A stretch of DNA of 12,230 nt from CAMBRQ01 sp945870325 (GTDB lineage Bacteria; Bacillota; Clostridia; Lachnospirales; Lachnospiraceae). The first letter of the stretch is position 1, and each line of letters begins with the position of its first letter. Below, piece by piece: positions 6,469-12,230 of this stretch. The notes under the pieces are model-generated. The model searched no databases and was not told the origin of the DNA. It saw only the letters and a program-made list of their open reading frames with translations. A program made the position numbers and the translations under genes. The stretch is taken from NCBI RefSeq assembly GCF_050313795.1, contig NZ_JBNPMC010000061.1, positions 1-12,230 of the forward strand, written 5' to 3'.

Positions 6469-7290
6469 ATGAGACCAGTAAAAAAAGTGGCACTGCTTCA
6501 TGATCTGTGTGGAGTAGGGAAGGCTGCACTTACGAATATGATGCCGATATTGAGTGTAATGGGAATTGAGTCGTGTCCGATTCCTACGATGCTTCTGTCG
6601 ACCCATACCGGAGGATATGGTAAGCCGGCAACAGCCCATATACCGGGAGATTATATCCAGGCTTGTGCTGATCACTATAAGGAGCAGGGGATTCAGTTTG
6701 ATGCAATCTTTATCGGCTATCTTGGACATGTAGATATCATAGAATCGGTAATCTATTTTATCTGTCAGTTTCCGGATACCAGGGTAATCCTTGACCCCAT
6801 TATGGGAGACCACGGTAATTACTACAGTAACTTCGATGCTTCTTATGGAGAAGCCATGAGGAAACTGCTGCCATATGCAGATGTCATACTCCCGAATCTG
6901 ACCGAATGTTACCTTCTTACAGGAAAAGAATACTTAATCACAGGGAACCACAGAAATGTATTGCATCTGTGCGAAGCGTTACGGGAATACGGTTCCTTTG
7001 ACATGATTATCACAAGTGTTCCAAAGGATGATTGCAAGAAAGGGATTGTGCTTTATGAAGATGATTCCTTCCTCTATCTGGGCAACGGCGAAGTATTAGG
7101 CGAATATCATGGCACGGGAGATGCTTTCGACGGAATGTTCCTTGCCAAGTTCCTTCAGGGCTATTCTTTACTGGAAAGCGTACAGGCTTCTCATGCATTC
7201 GTATGTGCCTGTATCAAGGAGAGCCAGAATTATGACTATCCGGAAAGAGAAGGTCTTCTGATTGAGAAAACTTTGCGCAAACTTGTATAA
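6469..7290 (+). CDS. pdxY: Pyridoxamine/pyridoxal kinase, PdxY-like
   Basis: The enzyme phosphorylates pyridoxal, pyridoxamine or pyridoxine with ATP in the vitamin B6 salvage pathway. The 273-residue protein belongs to the ribokinase-like PdxK/PdxY family: N-terminal substrate region VALLHDLCGVGKAALT (7-22), the STHTGGYG segment (44-51), DPIMGDHG (109-116), LPNLTE (141-146), and the C-terminal GTGDAFDG (215-222) with catalytic Asp218. HDLCGVGK differs from the more usual HDLSxxGxxS form, so substrate choice may differ. Start ATG at 6469 begins just after the flippase stop; AGGAGA at 6451-6456 is 12 bases away, rather far. An in-frame ATG at 6427 would overlap the flippase by 40 bases and add 14 residues without family match. 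The two-base gap points to cotranscription with the flippase. Confidence 0.9.
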   Translation: MRPVKKVALLHDLCGVGKAALTNMMPILSVMGIESCPIPTMLLSTHTGGYGKPATAHIPGDYIQACADHYKEQGIQFDAIFIGYLGHVDIIESVIYFICQFPDTRVILDPIMGDHGNYYSNFDASYGEAMRKLLPYADVILPNLTECYLLTGKEYLITGNHRNVLHLCEALREYGSFDMIITSVPKDDCKKGIVLYEDDSFLYLGNGEVLGEYHGTGDAFDGMFLAKFLQGYSLLESVQASHAFVCACIKESQNYDYPEREGLLIEKTLRKLV

Positions 7291-7336
7291 ATAAACAGAT
7301 TTTAACCGATACTATACTAAAAAAGGAGTTGTCCTT

Positions 7337-7717
7337 ATGAGAAATAAGTATGGTATCGGTTTTTTTGTAATCACAATTATTGCGATGATGCTTATAACAG
7401 GAGCATATCAGTTGAGTTTTCAGAAAGCAAAAGAACGCGCAGAGACAAAAGTCACAGAAGAGGAGCAGAATGCTGTAGCAGCGACCCCTGAACCAACGGT
7501 GGCGGCTGACGGCCAGGCGCTGAAAGATGATTGTTATTATCTGATGGAAGTGAATGGATATGTTGTTGTATATCTGAGTGATAAGACAACACCTTATGAA
7601 TATACGAATATCCTGTATGATGAACTGCCGGCTTCTCTGAGGGATGAGATACGGAATGGGAAATATGTGGAAGACGCTTCGGAATTGTATGGGTTTTTGG
7701 AGAATTATTCAAGCTGA
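7337..7717 (+). CDS. Membrane-anchored protein with BofC-like C-terminal domain
   Basis: The 126-residue protein has one N-terminal membrane helix or signal anchor (about residues 7-24, IGFFVITIIAMMLITGAY), a charged linker with TPEPTVA (50-56), and a compact extracytoplasmic domain at 67-126. That domain, with YYLMEVNGYVVVY, PYEYTNILYDELP and a closing ELYGFLENYS, resembles the C-terminal domain of BofC. In Bacillus, BofC is made in the forespore and restrains the SpoIVB protease in the signal that activates sigma-K. The N-terminal BofC domain is absent, so the protein is at most a minimal version, and the match is by memory of the family pattern. AAAGGAG (7322-7328) lies eight bases before the ATG. 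The 46-base gap after the kinase holds TATACTA (7313-7319), six of seven with the sigma-G -10, but no well-spaced -35. Confidence 0.75.
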   Translation: MRNKYGIGFFVITIIAMMLITGAYQLSFQKAKERAETKVTEEEQNAVAATPEPTVAADGQALKDDCYYLMEVNGYVVVYLSDKTTPYEYTNILYDELPASLRDEIRNGKYVEDASELYGFLENYSS

Positions 7718-7800
7718 AAGAGGTGGACTTCTGGGAAGAGATAGTGTAAGATAGGTTACGGAATTAATCATAGAAAATGTGATGTGGAAGGACGAAAGAG

Positions 7801-8022
7801 ATGGACGAGCGGAAAATTGCGAGAATTAATGAATTGTATCATAAGTCAAAAGCAGAAGGGCTGACTGCCGATGAGCAAAAGGAGCAGCAGATCTTGCGGC
7901 GGGAATATATTGATTCTTTTAAACGGAATCTTCGAGGTCAGTTGAATAATATCTCGATTAAAGAAAAGGATGGAAGTATTACGAATCTGGGGGAGAAATA
8001 TGGAAACCAAAAAGGCAATTAG
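7801..8022 (+). CDS. DUF896 (YnzC) family protein
   Basis: This 73-residue, highly charged cytoplasmic protein matches the DUF896/YnzC family, a small helical hairpin of unknown function. The family pattern is clear: KIARINELYHKSKAEGLT (5-22), then DEQKEQQILRREYIDSFK (24-41) and a short tail. In B. subtilis ynzC lies in the SOS-induced yneA operon; here there is no lexA or yneA nearby. A GGAAGGA (7786-7792) lies eight bases before the ATG. The 83 bases before the gene contain no clear promoter or terminator. The 3' end overlaps the cyclo-ligase gene by 23 bases. Confidence 0.93.
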   Translation: MDERKIARINELYHKSKAEGLTADEQKEQQILRREYIDSFKRNLRGQLNNISIKEKDGSITNLGEKYGNQKGN

Positions 8023-8560
8023 GCAGCAGGTGTATCGGGCGCGGAAGTGTATGGAGCATTCTGATTGGCAAGAAAAGACAGATCATATTGCATCTGCTGT
8101 AATATCGCATCCATTTTTTCTTGAAGCAACGGATCTCTATTCTTATGTTGATTATCAGAATGAAGCCGGAACACGAAAGATTATGGAGGAGGCCTGGAAA
8201 CTTGGCAAACGTGTCTGGGTGCCGAAGGTAGTTGGCAAAACCATGCGTTTTGGATGTATTAACAGTTTTCAGGAATTAAGGCCCGGAGCACACGGGATTC
8301 TGGAGCCGGAGATACTTTCGGAGACCAGTGATTCAAAAGATACCCGGTGTAATCTTATGATTATGCCAGGAGTCGCTTTTGATTTAAATCGTGGCAGAGT
8401 CGGTTATGGCGGTGGTTATTATGATCGATATCTATCAGAGCATTCTGATATACATACTATAGCAATTGCGTTCGATTTCCAGATATTCCCGGAAGTTCCA
8501 GGGGAAATCCATGATATCAAACCGAAAGTGCTCATTACGGAGACAAGAGTGATTCAATAA
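8000..8560 (+). CDS. 5-formyltetrahydrofolate cyclo-ligase
   Basis: The enzyme (EC 6.3.3.2, also called methenyltetrahydrofolate synthetase) uses ATP to convert 5-formyl-THF to 5,10-methenyl-THF, returning a storage or inhibitory folate to one-carbon metabolism. The 186-residue protein has the basic N terminus KKAIRQQVYRAR (4-15), the folate-binding region SYVDYQNEAGT (48-58), LRPGAHGILEP (93-103), the PGVAFD motif (123-128) and the ATP/phosphate loop GRVGYGGGYYDRYL (132-145). Length is usual. The ATG at 8000 has GGGGGAG (7989-7995) four bases upstream and lies within the DUF896 gene, so the two are translationally linked. A start at 7970 would add ten residues that do not match the family. 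Confidence 0.95.
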   Translation: METKKAIRQQVYRARKCMEHSDWQEKTDHIASAVISHPFFLEATDLYSYVDYQNEAGTRKIMEEAWKLGKRVWVPKVVGKTMRFGCINSFQELRPGAHGILEPEILSETSDSKDTRCNLMIMPGVAFDLNRGRVGYGGGYYDRYLSEHSDIHTIAIAFDFQIFPEVPGEIHDIKPKVLITETRVIQ

Positions 8561-8574
8561 AGGAGAGAAAACTC

Positions 8575-8757
8575 ATGCTAACAGGATTACCAAATGATCC
8601 CATGCTATTGTTAAGCGTGGTCAATACAAAGATTCGTGATTACTATCATACTCTGGATGCATTGTGTGAGGATATGCATGTAGAGAAAGAGGAGATTATA
8701 AAACGCTTGAAAGAAATTGATTACGAATACGATGAATCCAGACAGCAGTTTGTCTGA
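8575..8757 (+). CDS. DUF4250 domain protein
   Basis: A 60-residue protein matching the DUF4250 family, common in Lachnospiraceae and related Clostridia. The pattern is LPNDPMLLLSVVNTKIRDYY (5-24), then LDALCEDM, a helix, and the end IDYEYDESRQQFV. It looks like a small helix-turn-helix-like fold (LDALCEDMHVEKEEIIKRL, 27-45), which makes DNA binding possible but unproven. AGGAG (8561-8565) lies nine bases before the ATG; it starts 14 bases after the cyclo-ligase stop and is followed 14 bases later by the MATE gene. Function unknown. Confidence 0.9.
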   Translation: MLTGLPNDPMLLLSVVNTKIRDYYHTLDALCEDMHVEKEEIIKRLKEIDYEYDESRQQFV

Positions 8758-8771
8758 AGGGGAATGTGACC

Positions 8772-10136
8772 ATGAACCATTTGACAAAAAGACAGCCGAT
8801 AGATAAAACTTTTTATAAAATGGTCTTTGCGATCATTTTTCCGATCATTCTTCAGAATATGGTCAATACGTTGGTCAGTTCTGTAGATGTCATCATGCTG
8901 GGCTATGTAGATCAAATATCGCTGACAGCCTCTTCGCTGGCAAACCAGCCTTATAATATCCTGAGTTTTATTTTTTACGGCGTATCATCAGGTTCCGCAA
9001 TTCTTGCATCGCAGTACTGGGGAAAACGAGATCTGGTTACGGTAGAAAAGATCCTGGGAATCGCGCTTCGAATCTCTCTGATTTTTGCATTGGGATTTGC
9101 GTTTGTCGTATGCTTTTTTTCGGAAACTGTGATGCGCTTTTATACCAAGGATCCAGCGGTGATTGCAGCGGGGATGATCTACCTTAAGATTATCAGCATG
9201 ACTTACATATTTTCAGCAGTTACGCAGATGTATCTGTGTGTACAGCGGTGTGTGGAACGTGTGCGGCTCAGTACAGTCGTCTTATCCATCAGCCTGATTC
9301 TGAACGTTGTATTGAATGCCTGCTTCATCTTTGGAATTGGATTTTTCCCAAGGATGGGTCTTACGGGTGTCGCAATTGCCACTTGCATTGCCCGGGCAGT
9401 AGAACTTGCTATCTGCCTGGTTGATTCGGCCAGAAACTGCCTGGCGAAAATCCGTATCTCATACTTATGGGCAAGAGAAAGGCTTTTGTTCCTTGATTTT
9501 ATGAAATATTCACTTCCGGCGCTTGCCAATGATGTAGTGGCAAGCGTAGGATGGTCTATGTATTCGGTAATACTGGGGCATCTGGGAACAGATGTGGTGG
9601 CAGCCAATGCGATTGCCGTAGTAGCAAGAAATTGGGGCACGGTATTCTGCTTTGGCGCGGCCAGTGGATGTGCGATCATACTGGGGCGTACGCTTGGAGA
9701 GAACCAGTTGGAACTGGCAAAAGACTATGCCAAACGGTTTCTGAGGCTTTCTTTTTTGTTCGGGGCGTTCGGAGGAATCCTGATTCTGGTGTTACGTCCG
9801 TTTTTCCTGACGATGGGACATCTGGATGCAAAGGCAAAATGGTATCTCAGTATTATGCTGTTCATCAATGCATATTATGTGATCGGCATGGCGTTGAACA
9901 GTACCTGGATCGGGTCTGTATTCCGTTCCGGCGGTGACTCCAGATTTGGCTTTTTATGCGATGCGGTGACTCTGTGGTGCTGGGTCATTCCGATGGGGTT
10001 CATCCTGGCATTTTTCATAAAACTGCCGCCAATCTGGGTTTATCTGTTCCTGATGGGAGATGAATTCTACAAAATGCCGTTTATATACAGGCATTATAAA
10101 AGATACGGATGGCTGAAGAATATTACCAGAGAATAG
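8772..10136 (+). CDS. MATE family efflux transporter
   Basis: A 454-residue polytopic membrane protein of the NorM/MATE group, which exports cationic drugs or metabolites in exchange for Na+ or H+. It shows the two-fold MATE plan: an N-terminal half with FPIILQNMVNTLVSSVDVIMLG and SSGSAILASQYWGKRD, and a second half starting near KYSLPALANDVVASVGWSMYS, with about 12 hydrophobic segments. The C-terminal half keeps SVFRSGGDSRFGFLCD, typical of the family. Substrate cannot be inferred. The ATG at 8772 has AAGGGG (8757-8762) nine bases upstream; an in-frame GTG at 8766 would leave only three. The close spacing to DUF4250 and miaB suggests one transcript. Confidence 0.93.
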   Translation: MNHLTKRQPIDKTFYKMVFAIIFPIILQNMVNTLVSSVDVIMLGYVDQISLTASSLANQPYNILSFIFYGVSSGSAILASQYWGKRDLVTVEKILGIALRISLIFALGFAFVVCFFSETVMRFYTKDPAVIAAGMIYLKIISMTYIFSAVTQMYLCVQRCVERVRLSTVVLSISLILNVVLNACFIFGIGFFPRMGLTGVAIATCIARAVELAICLVDSARNCLAKIRISYLWARERLLFLDFMKYSLPALANDVVASVGWSMYSVILGHLGTDVVAANAIAVVARNWGTVFCFGAASGCAIILGRTLGENQLELAKDYAKRFLRLSFLFGAFGGILILVLRPFFLTMGHLDAKAKWYLSIMLFINAYYVIGMALNSTWIGSVFRSGGDSRFGFLCDAVTLWCWVIPMGFILAFFIKLPPIWVYLFLMGDEFYKMPFIYRHYKRYGWLKNITRE

Positions 10137-10160
10137 GGTGTGCGAAGGAGGAATAAATAT

Positions 10161-11579
10161 ATGATGTTGGAAAATCAAAAAGATACAGAAACGTTGCGTC
10201 AGTATGACTTTATGGAAAAGGCACGTGGTTATGTAAAGAAAAAATCTGAAGAATTAGGGAGACCACTTACCTTCTGCGTAACAACCTTTGGTTGTCAGAT
10301 GAACGCCAGAGACTCGGAGAAACTCCGGGGAATTCTGGAAAAAATCGGCTATGTGGAGGCAGAAGAAGAGAAGGCTGACTTTGTAATCTACAATACCTGT
10401 ACCGTTCGTGAGAATGCCAATACCAGAGTATATGGACGCCTGGGACAGTTAAAACCTCGCAAGAAAAAGAACCCACATATGATGATCGGCCTCTGTGGCT
10501 GCATGATGCAGGAACCGGAAGTCGTGGAGAAGTTGAAGAAGAGTTATCATTTCATAGATATCATCTTTGGTACGCATAATATCTTCAAATTCGCAGAATT
10601 AATTGTTACACGCTTCGAATCAGAACGCATGGTCATTGATATTTGGAAGGATACGGATATGATTGTAGAAGATCTTCCGAACGAACGGAAGTATTTCTTT
10701 AAGTCCGGTGTCAATATTATGTTCGGCTGCAATAATTTCTGCAGCTATTGTATCGTGCCGTATGTAAGAGGGCGTGAAAGAAGCCGCAAGCCAGAGGCGA
10801 TTATCCGTGAGATTGAAAGACTGGTTGCGGACGGAGTTGTAGAAGTCATGCTGCTTGGACAAAATGTGAATTCTTACGGCAAGACGTTGGATACGCCGAT
10901 GACCTTCGCCCAGTTACTCCGCGAGATTGAAAAGATCAAAGGGCTTGAGAGAATCCGCTTTATGACCTCGCATCCGAAGGATCTGTCTGATGAATTGATT
11001 GAAGTCATGGGGCAGTCTAAGAAGATCTGCAAGCACCTGCATCTCCCGGTTCAGTCCGGAAGTTCCAGAATACTGAAAGAGATGAACCGCAGATATACAA
11101 AAGAGCAGTATCTGACACTGGTAGAGAAGATTCGAAAAGCAGTACCTGACATCTCCCTTACAACGGATATCATCGTAGGATTCCCGGGCGAGACGGAAGA
11201 AGATTTTCAGGAGACATTGGATATCGTAAGAAAGGTTCGCTATGACAGTGCTTTCACCTTCATCTACTCCAAGAGAACCGGAACACCTGCCGCCGTTATG
11301 GAAGATCAAGTGCCGGAAGATGTCATCAAAGACCGTTTTGACAGACTTCTTTCAGAAGTGCAGACCATAGCCTCTGAAGTATGTTCAGTTCATGAAGGAA
11401 CCGCACAGACCGTTCTGGTAGAATCTGTAAGCGATCATGACAGTTCCATGGTGACAGGACGCCTGAGCAATAACCTGCTGGTACATTTTGAAGGCAGTCA
11501 GGAATTGATTGGACAGTTGGTCGATGTGCATCTGACAGAATGCAAGGGGTTCTATTATCTGGGAAGCCTTGCAGATTAA
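10161..11579 (+). CDS. miaB: tRNA-2-methylthio-N6-dimethylallyladenosine synthase MiaB
   Basis: MiaB is a radical SAM methylthiotransferase that converts i6A37 to ms2i6A37 in tRNAs reading codons that start with U; it needs the prior action of MiaA, which is not in this window. The 472-residue protein has the N-terminal MTTase domain with cluster-binding cysteines C45 (FGCQMN), C80 (NTCTVREN) and C114 (LCGCMMQEP), the radical SAM CxxxCxxC motif at C190, C194, C197 (FGCNNFCSYCIVPYVRGRE), and a C-terminal TRAM domain (about 405-470). YVRGRERSR distinguishes MiaB from related MTTases. The ATG at 10161 follows AAGGAGG (10145-10151) by nine bases; an in-frame GTG at 10140 precedes this site and is rejected. 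An N-terminal extension of about 35 residues before LTFCVTTFGC is common in Clostridia. Confidence 0.97.
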   Translation: MMLENQKDTETLRQYDFMEKARGYVKKKSEELGRPLTFCVTTFGCQMNARDSEKLRGILEKIGYVEAEEEKADFVIYNTCTVRENANTRVYGRLGQLKPRKKKNPHMMIGLCGCMMQEPEVVEKLKKSYHFIDIIFGTHNIFKFAELIVTRFESERMVIDIWKDTDMIVEDLPNERKYFFKSGVNIMFGCNNFCSYCIVPYVRGRERSRKPEAIIREIERLVADGVVEVMLLGQNVNSYGKTLDTPMTFAQLLREIEKIKGLERIRFMTSHPKDLSDELIEVMGQSKKICKHLHLPVQSGSSRILKEMNRRYTKEQYLTLVEKIRKAVPDISLTTDIIVGFPGETEEDFQETLDIVRKVRYDSAFTFIYSKRTGTPAAVMEDQVPEDVIKDRFDRLLSEVQTIASEVCSVHEGTAQTVLVESVSDHDSSMVTGRLSNNLLVHFEGSQELIGQLVDVHLTECKGFYYLGSLAD

Positions 11580-11607
11580 AAAATGACAAGAAAAGCAGAG
11601 TTTTGAA

Positions 11608-11643
11608 GTCAAAGATCCCGATGCAAGCATCGGGGTCTTTGAC
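11608..11643. repeat. 17-bp hairpin after miaB, possible bidirectional terminator
   Basis: Left arm 11608-11624 (GTCAAAGATCCCGATGC) pairs with right arm 11627-11643 over 17 positions, with one G-T wobble, around a two-base AA centre. It begins 28 bases after the miaB stop. The right arm contains TCTTT but no long T-run follows, so as a classical terminator it is weak; it could still end transcription or protect the mRNA 3' end. Confidence 0.7.
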
Positions 11644-11656
11644 CCACGCGGCAGTC

Positions 11657-11688
11657 GCCAAATGGACATGCCAGCATGTCCGCTTGGC
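11657..11688. repeat. Second interrupted hairpin in the miaB downstream gap
   Basis: GGACATG (11664-11670) pairs with CATGTCC (11675-11681) across a CCAG loop. Outside a two-base internal loop, GCCAA (11657-11661) pairs with TTGGC (11684-11688). Further short complementary stretches (GCA at 11651-11653 with TGC at 11693-11695, and CCC at 11643-11645 with GGG at 11700-11702) could extend this to one long structured element. Confidence 0.65.
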
Positions 11689-11695
11689 TCGTTGC

Positions 11696-11726
11696 TTGCG
11701 GGAATAAATACCACCCATATTATAAT
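11696..11726 (+). promoter_or_regulatory. Probable promoter of the CmpB-type gene
   Basis: A perfect TATAAT lies at 11721-11726. TTGCGG at 11696-11701 could be the -35 box, but the spacer is 19 bases; with the overlapping TATTAT (11718-11723) it is 16. Transcription would start near 11730-11733, at the left arm of the next hairpin. Confidence 0.5.
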
Positions 11727-11729
11727 CCC

Positions 11730-11775
11730 AAAACGCTCACACTATGTATAGATAACACAAGTGAGGGCGTTTTTT
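11730..11775 (+). terminator. Terminator-like hairpin ending at the start codon of the CmpB-type gene
   Basis: AAAACGC (11730-11736) plus TCAC (11737-11740) pair with GTGA (11761-11764) plus GCGTTTT (11767-11773), with a GG bulge at 11765-11766 and a 20-base loop. Six T follow the stem region (11770-11775). The long loop is unusual for a terminator. The right arm holds GAGGG (11763-11767), the only Shine-Dalgarno-like sequence for the next gene, nine bases before its ATG at 11777. It may be a terminator for miaB, an attenuator, or a leader that hides the ribosome site. Confidence 0.55.
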
Positions 11776-11776
11776 C

Positions 11777-12193
11777 ATGAAAAAATTGAGTGAATATTTA
11801 TTTTTATGGACACTTGGAGGGTGTCTTTACTATTCTTTTGAAATATTTTTCCGTGGATTTTCCCACTGGTCCATGTTCGTGTTAGGTGGAATCTGCCTTG
11901 TATTCATCACATTCCAAGGTCAGATGGTCCACTGGGAAGACCCATTATGGCGCCAGATTCTCCGCTGCATCACCTTCGTAACCGCCATGGAATTCATCAC
12001 CGGAATCATAGTAAACAAATGGCTCCATCTGGCTGTATGGGACTACACCAACCAACCCTTCCAGCTATTTGGCCAGATCTGCCTCCCCTTCATCATCATA
12101 TTCTCAGGTCTCTGCACTCTGGGAATCTTCCTGGGCGGCTACCTAACCTACTGGCTCTACGGCGAAGAAAAACCCCACTACCACGTACTATAA
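11777..12193 (+). CDS. CmpB-type (PF06541) putative ABC transporter permease-like membrane protein
   Basis: The 138-residue protein has four probable membrane helices (about 7-25, 33-50, 62-84 and 100-127). It carries the family signature around WDYTNQPFQLFGQICLPF (88-105), which marks the family Pfam calls ABC_trans_CmpB (putative ABC-transporter type IV). Despite the name, transport has not been shown for most members and no ATPase or partner is encoded nearby. It is at the short end of the family. The start ATG at 11777 lies one base after a T-run; the Shine-Dalgarno GAGGG at 11763-11767 sits in a hairpin arm. Base composition changes inside the gene: the first 100 bases are AT-rich, whereas the last 240 are rich in C on the coding strand, unlike the genes to the left. 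The 37 bases after the stop show nothing. Confidence 0.85.
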   Translation: MKKLSEYLFLWTLGGCLYYSFEIFFRGFSHWSMFVLGGICLVFITFQGQMVHWEDPLWRQILRCITFVTAMEFITGIIVNKWLHLAVWDYTNQPFQLFGQICLPFIIIFSGLCTLGIFLGGYLTYWLYGEEKPHYHVL

Positions 12194-12230
12194 CCATTAA
12201 GTCCCATACGCATAAACAACATTATTATCC

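Noticed and set aside
7285..7319. Sigma-G promoter before the BofC-like gene
   Set aside because: TATACTA fits the -10, but the only good -35 (GTATA at 7285-7289) is 23 bases away, too far; kept only as a hint.
8766..8771. GTG start for the MATE protein
   Set aside because: Only three bases separate it from AAGGGG; ATG 8772 has a nine-base spacer.
10140..10160. GTG start for MiaB
   Set aside because: It lies upstream of the AAGGAGG that serves ATG 10161.
10914..11309. 131-codon open frame on the minus strand inside miaB
   Set aside because: It is antisense to a well-conserved radical SAM domain and has no independent support.
11744..11755. Three-codon upstream reading frame (ATG TAT AGA TAA) in the hairpin loop
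   Set aside because: No Shine-Dalgarno precedes it, and such short frames occur often by chance.
1..12230. tRNA or rRNA genes, CRISPR arrays, insertion sequences, phage genes, defence systems
   Set aside because: Nothing with their hallmarks (regular repeats with spacers, transposase motifs, cloverleaf with CCA) was seen in the gaps or coding regions.

Overview
The window reads as ordinary chromosome from a spore-forming Clostridia member, most likely Lachnospiraceae. The reasons are the sporulation pair yqfC-yqfD next to phoH-ybeY, a small DUF4250 protein, a BofC-like protein, an MscL with a C-terminal zinc ribbon, strong AGGAGG-type ribosome binding sites and a moderate G+C content. I see no phage, insertion sequence, CRISPR array, tRNA or rRNA. 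This assignment is inference from gene content only.

Layout. At the left, mscL (+) and an RluE/RsuA-type pseudouridine synthase (-) converge and their stop codons overlap; each has a good sigma-A-like promoter. A 154-base divergent gap (1107-1260) follows, then an unrecognised 120-residue basic membrane protein. From 1659 to 7290 there is a tightly packed + strand run: yqfC, yqfD, phoH, ybeY, a SpoVB/MurJ-like flippase and a pyridoxamine kinase, with gaps of -4 to 12 bases. A sigma-E-like (mother-cell) promoter lies just before yqfC. After short gaps come a BofC-like membrane-anchored protein, a DUF896 (YnzC) protein, 5-formyltetrahydrofolate cyclo-ligase, DUF4250, a MATE efflux protein and miaB, all on the + strand and possibly read through as one long unit, since no terminator is visible between them.

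After miaB lies a 197-base gap that is full of secondary structure: a 17-bp hairpin, a second long interrupted hairpin, a perfect TATAAT box, and a terminator-like hairpin whose T-run stops one base before the start codon of a CmpB-type (PF06541) membrane protein. This gap and the compositional change inside the gene after it are the most unusual parts of the window.

How the genes work together. YqfC, YqfD, the SpoVB-like flippase and the BofC-like protein fit the envelope of the developing spore. PhoH, YbeY, the pseudouridine synthase and MiaB act on RNA, ribosomes or tRNA. Pyridoxamine kinase and 5-FTHF cyclo-ligase are cofactor salvage enzymes. MscL, MATE and the CmpB-type protein are membrane proteins. 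No clearly new multi-gene system was found; the best candidates for new biology are the structured intergenic element at 11608-11775 and the small orphan membrane protein at 1261-1623.
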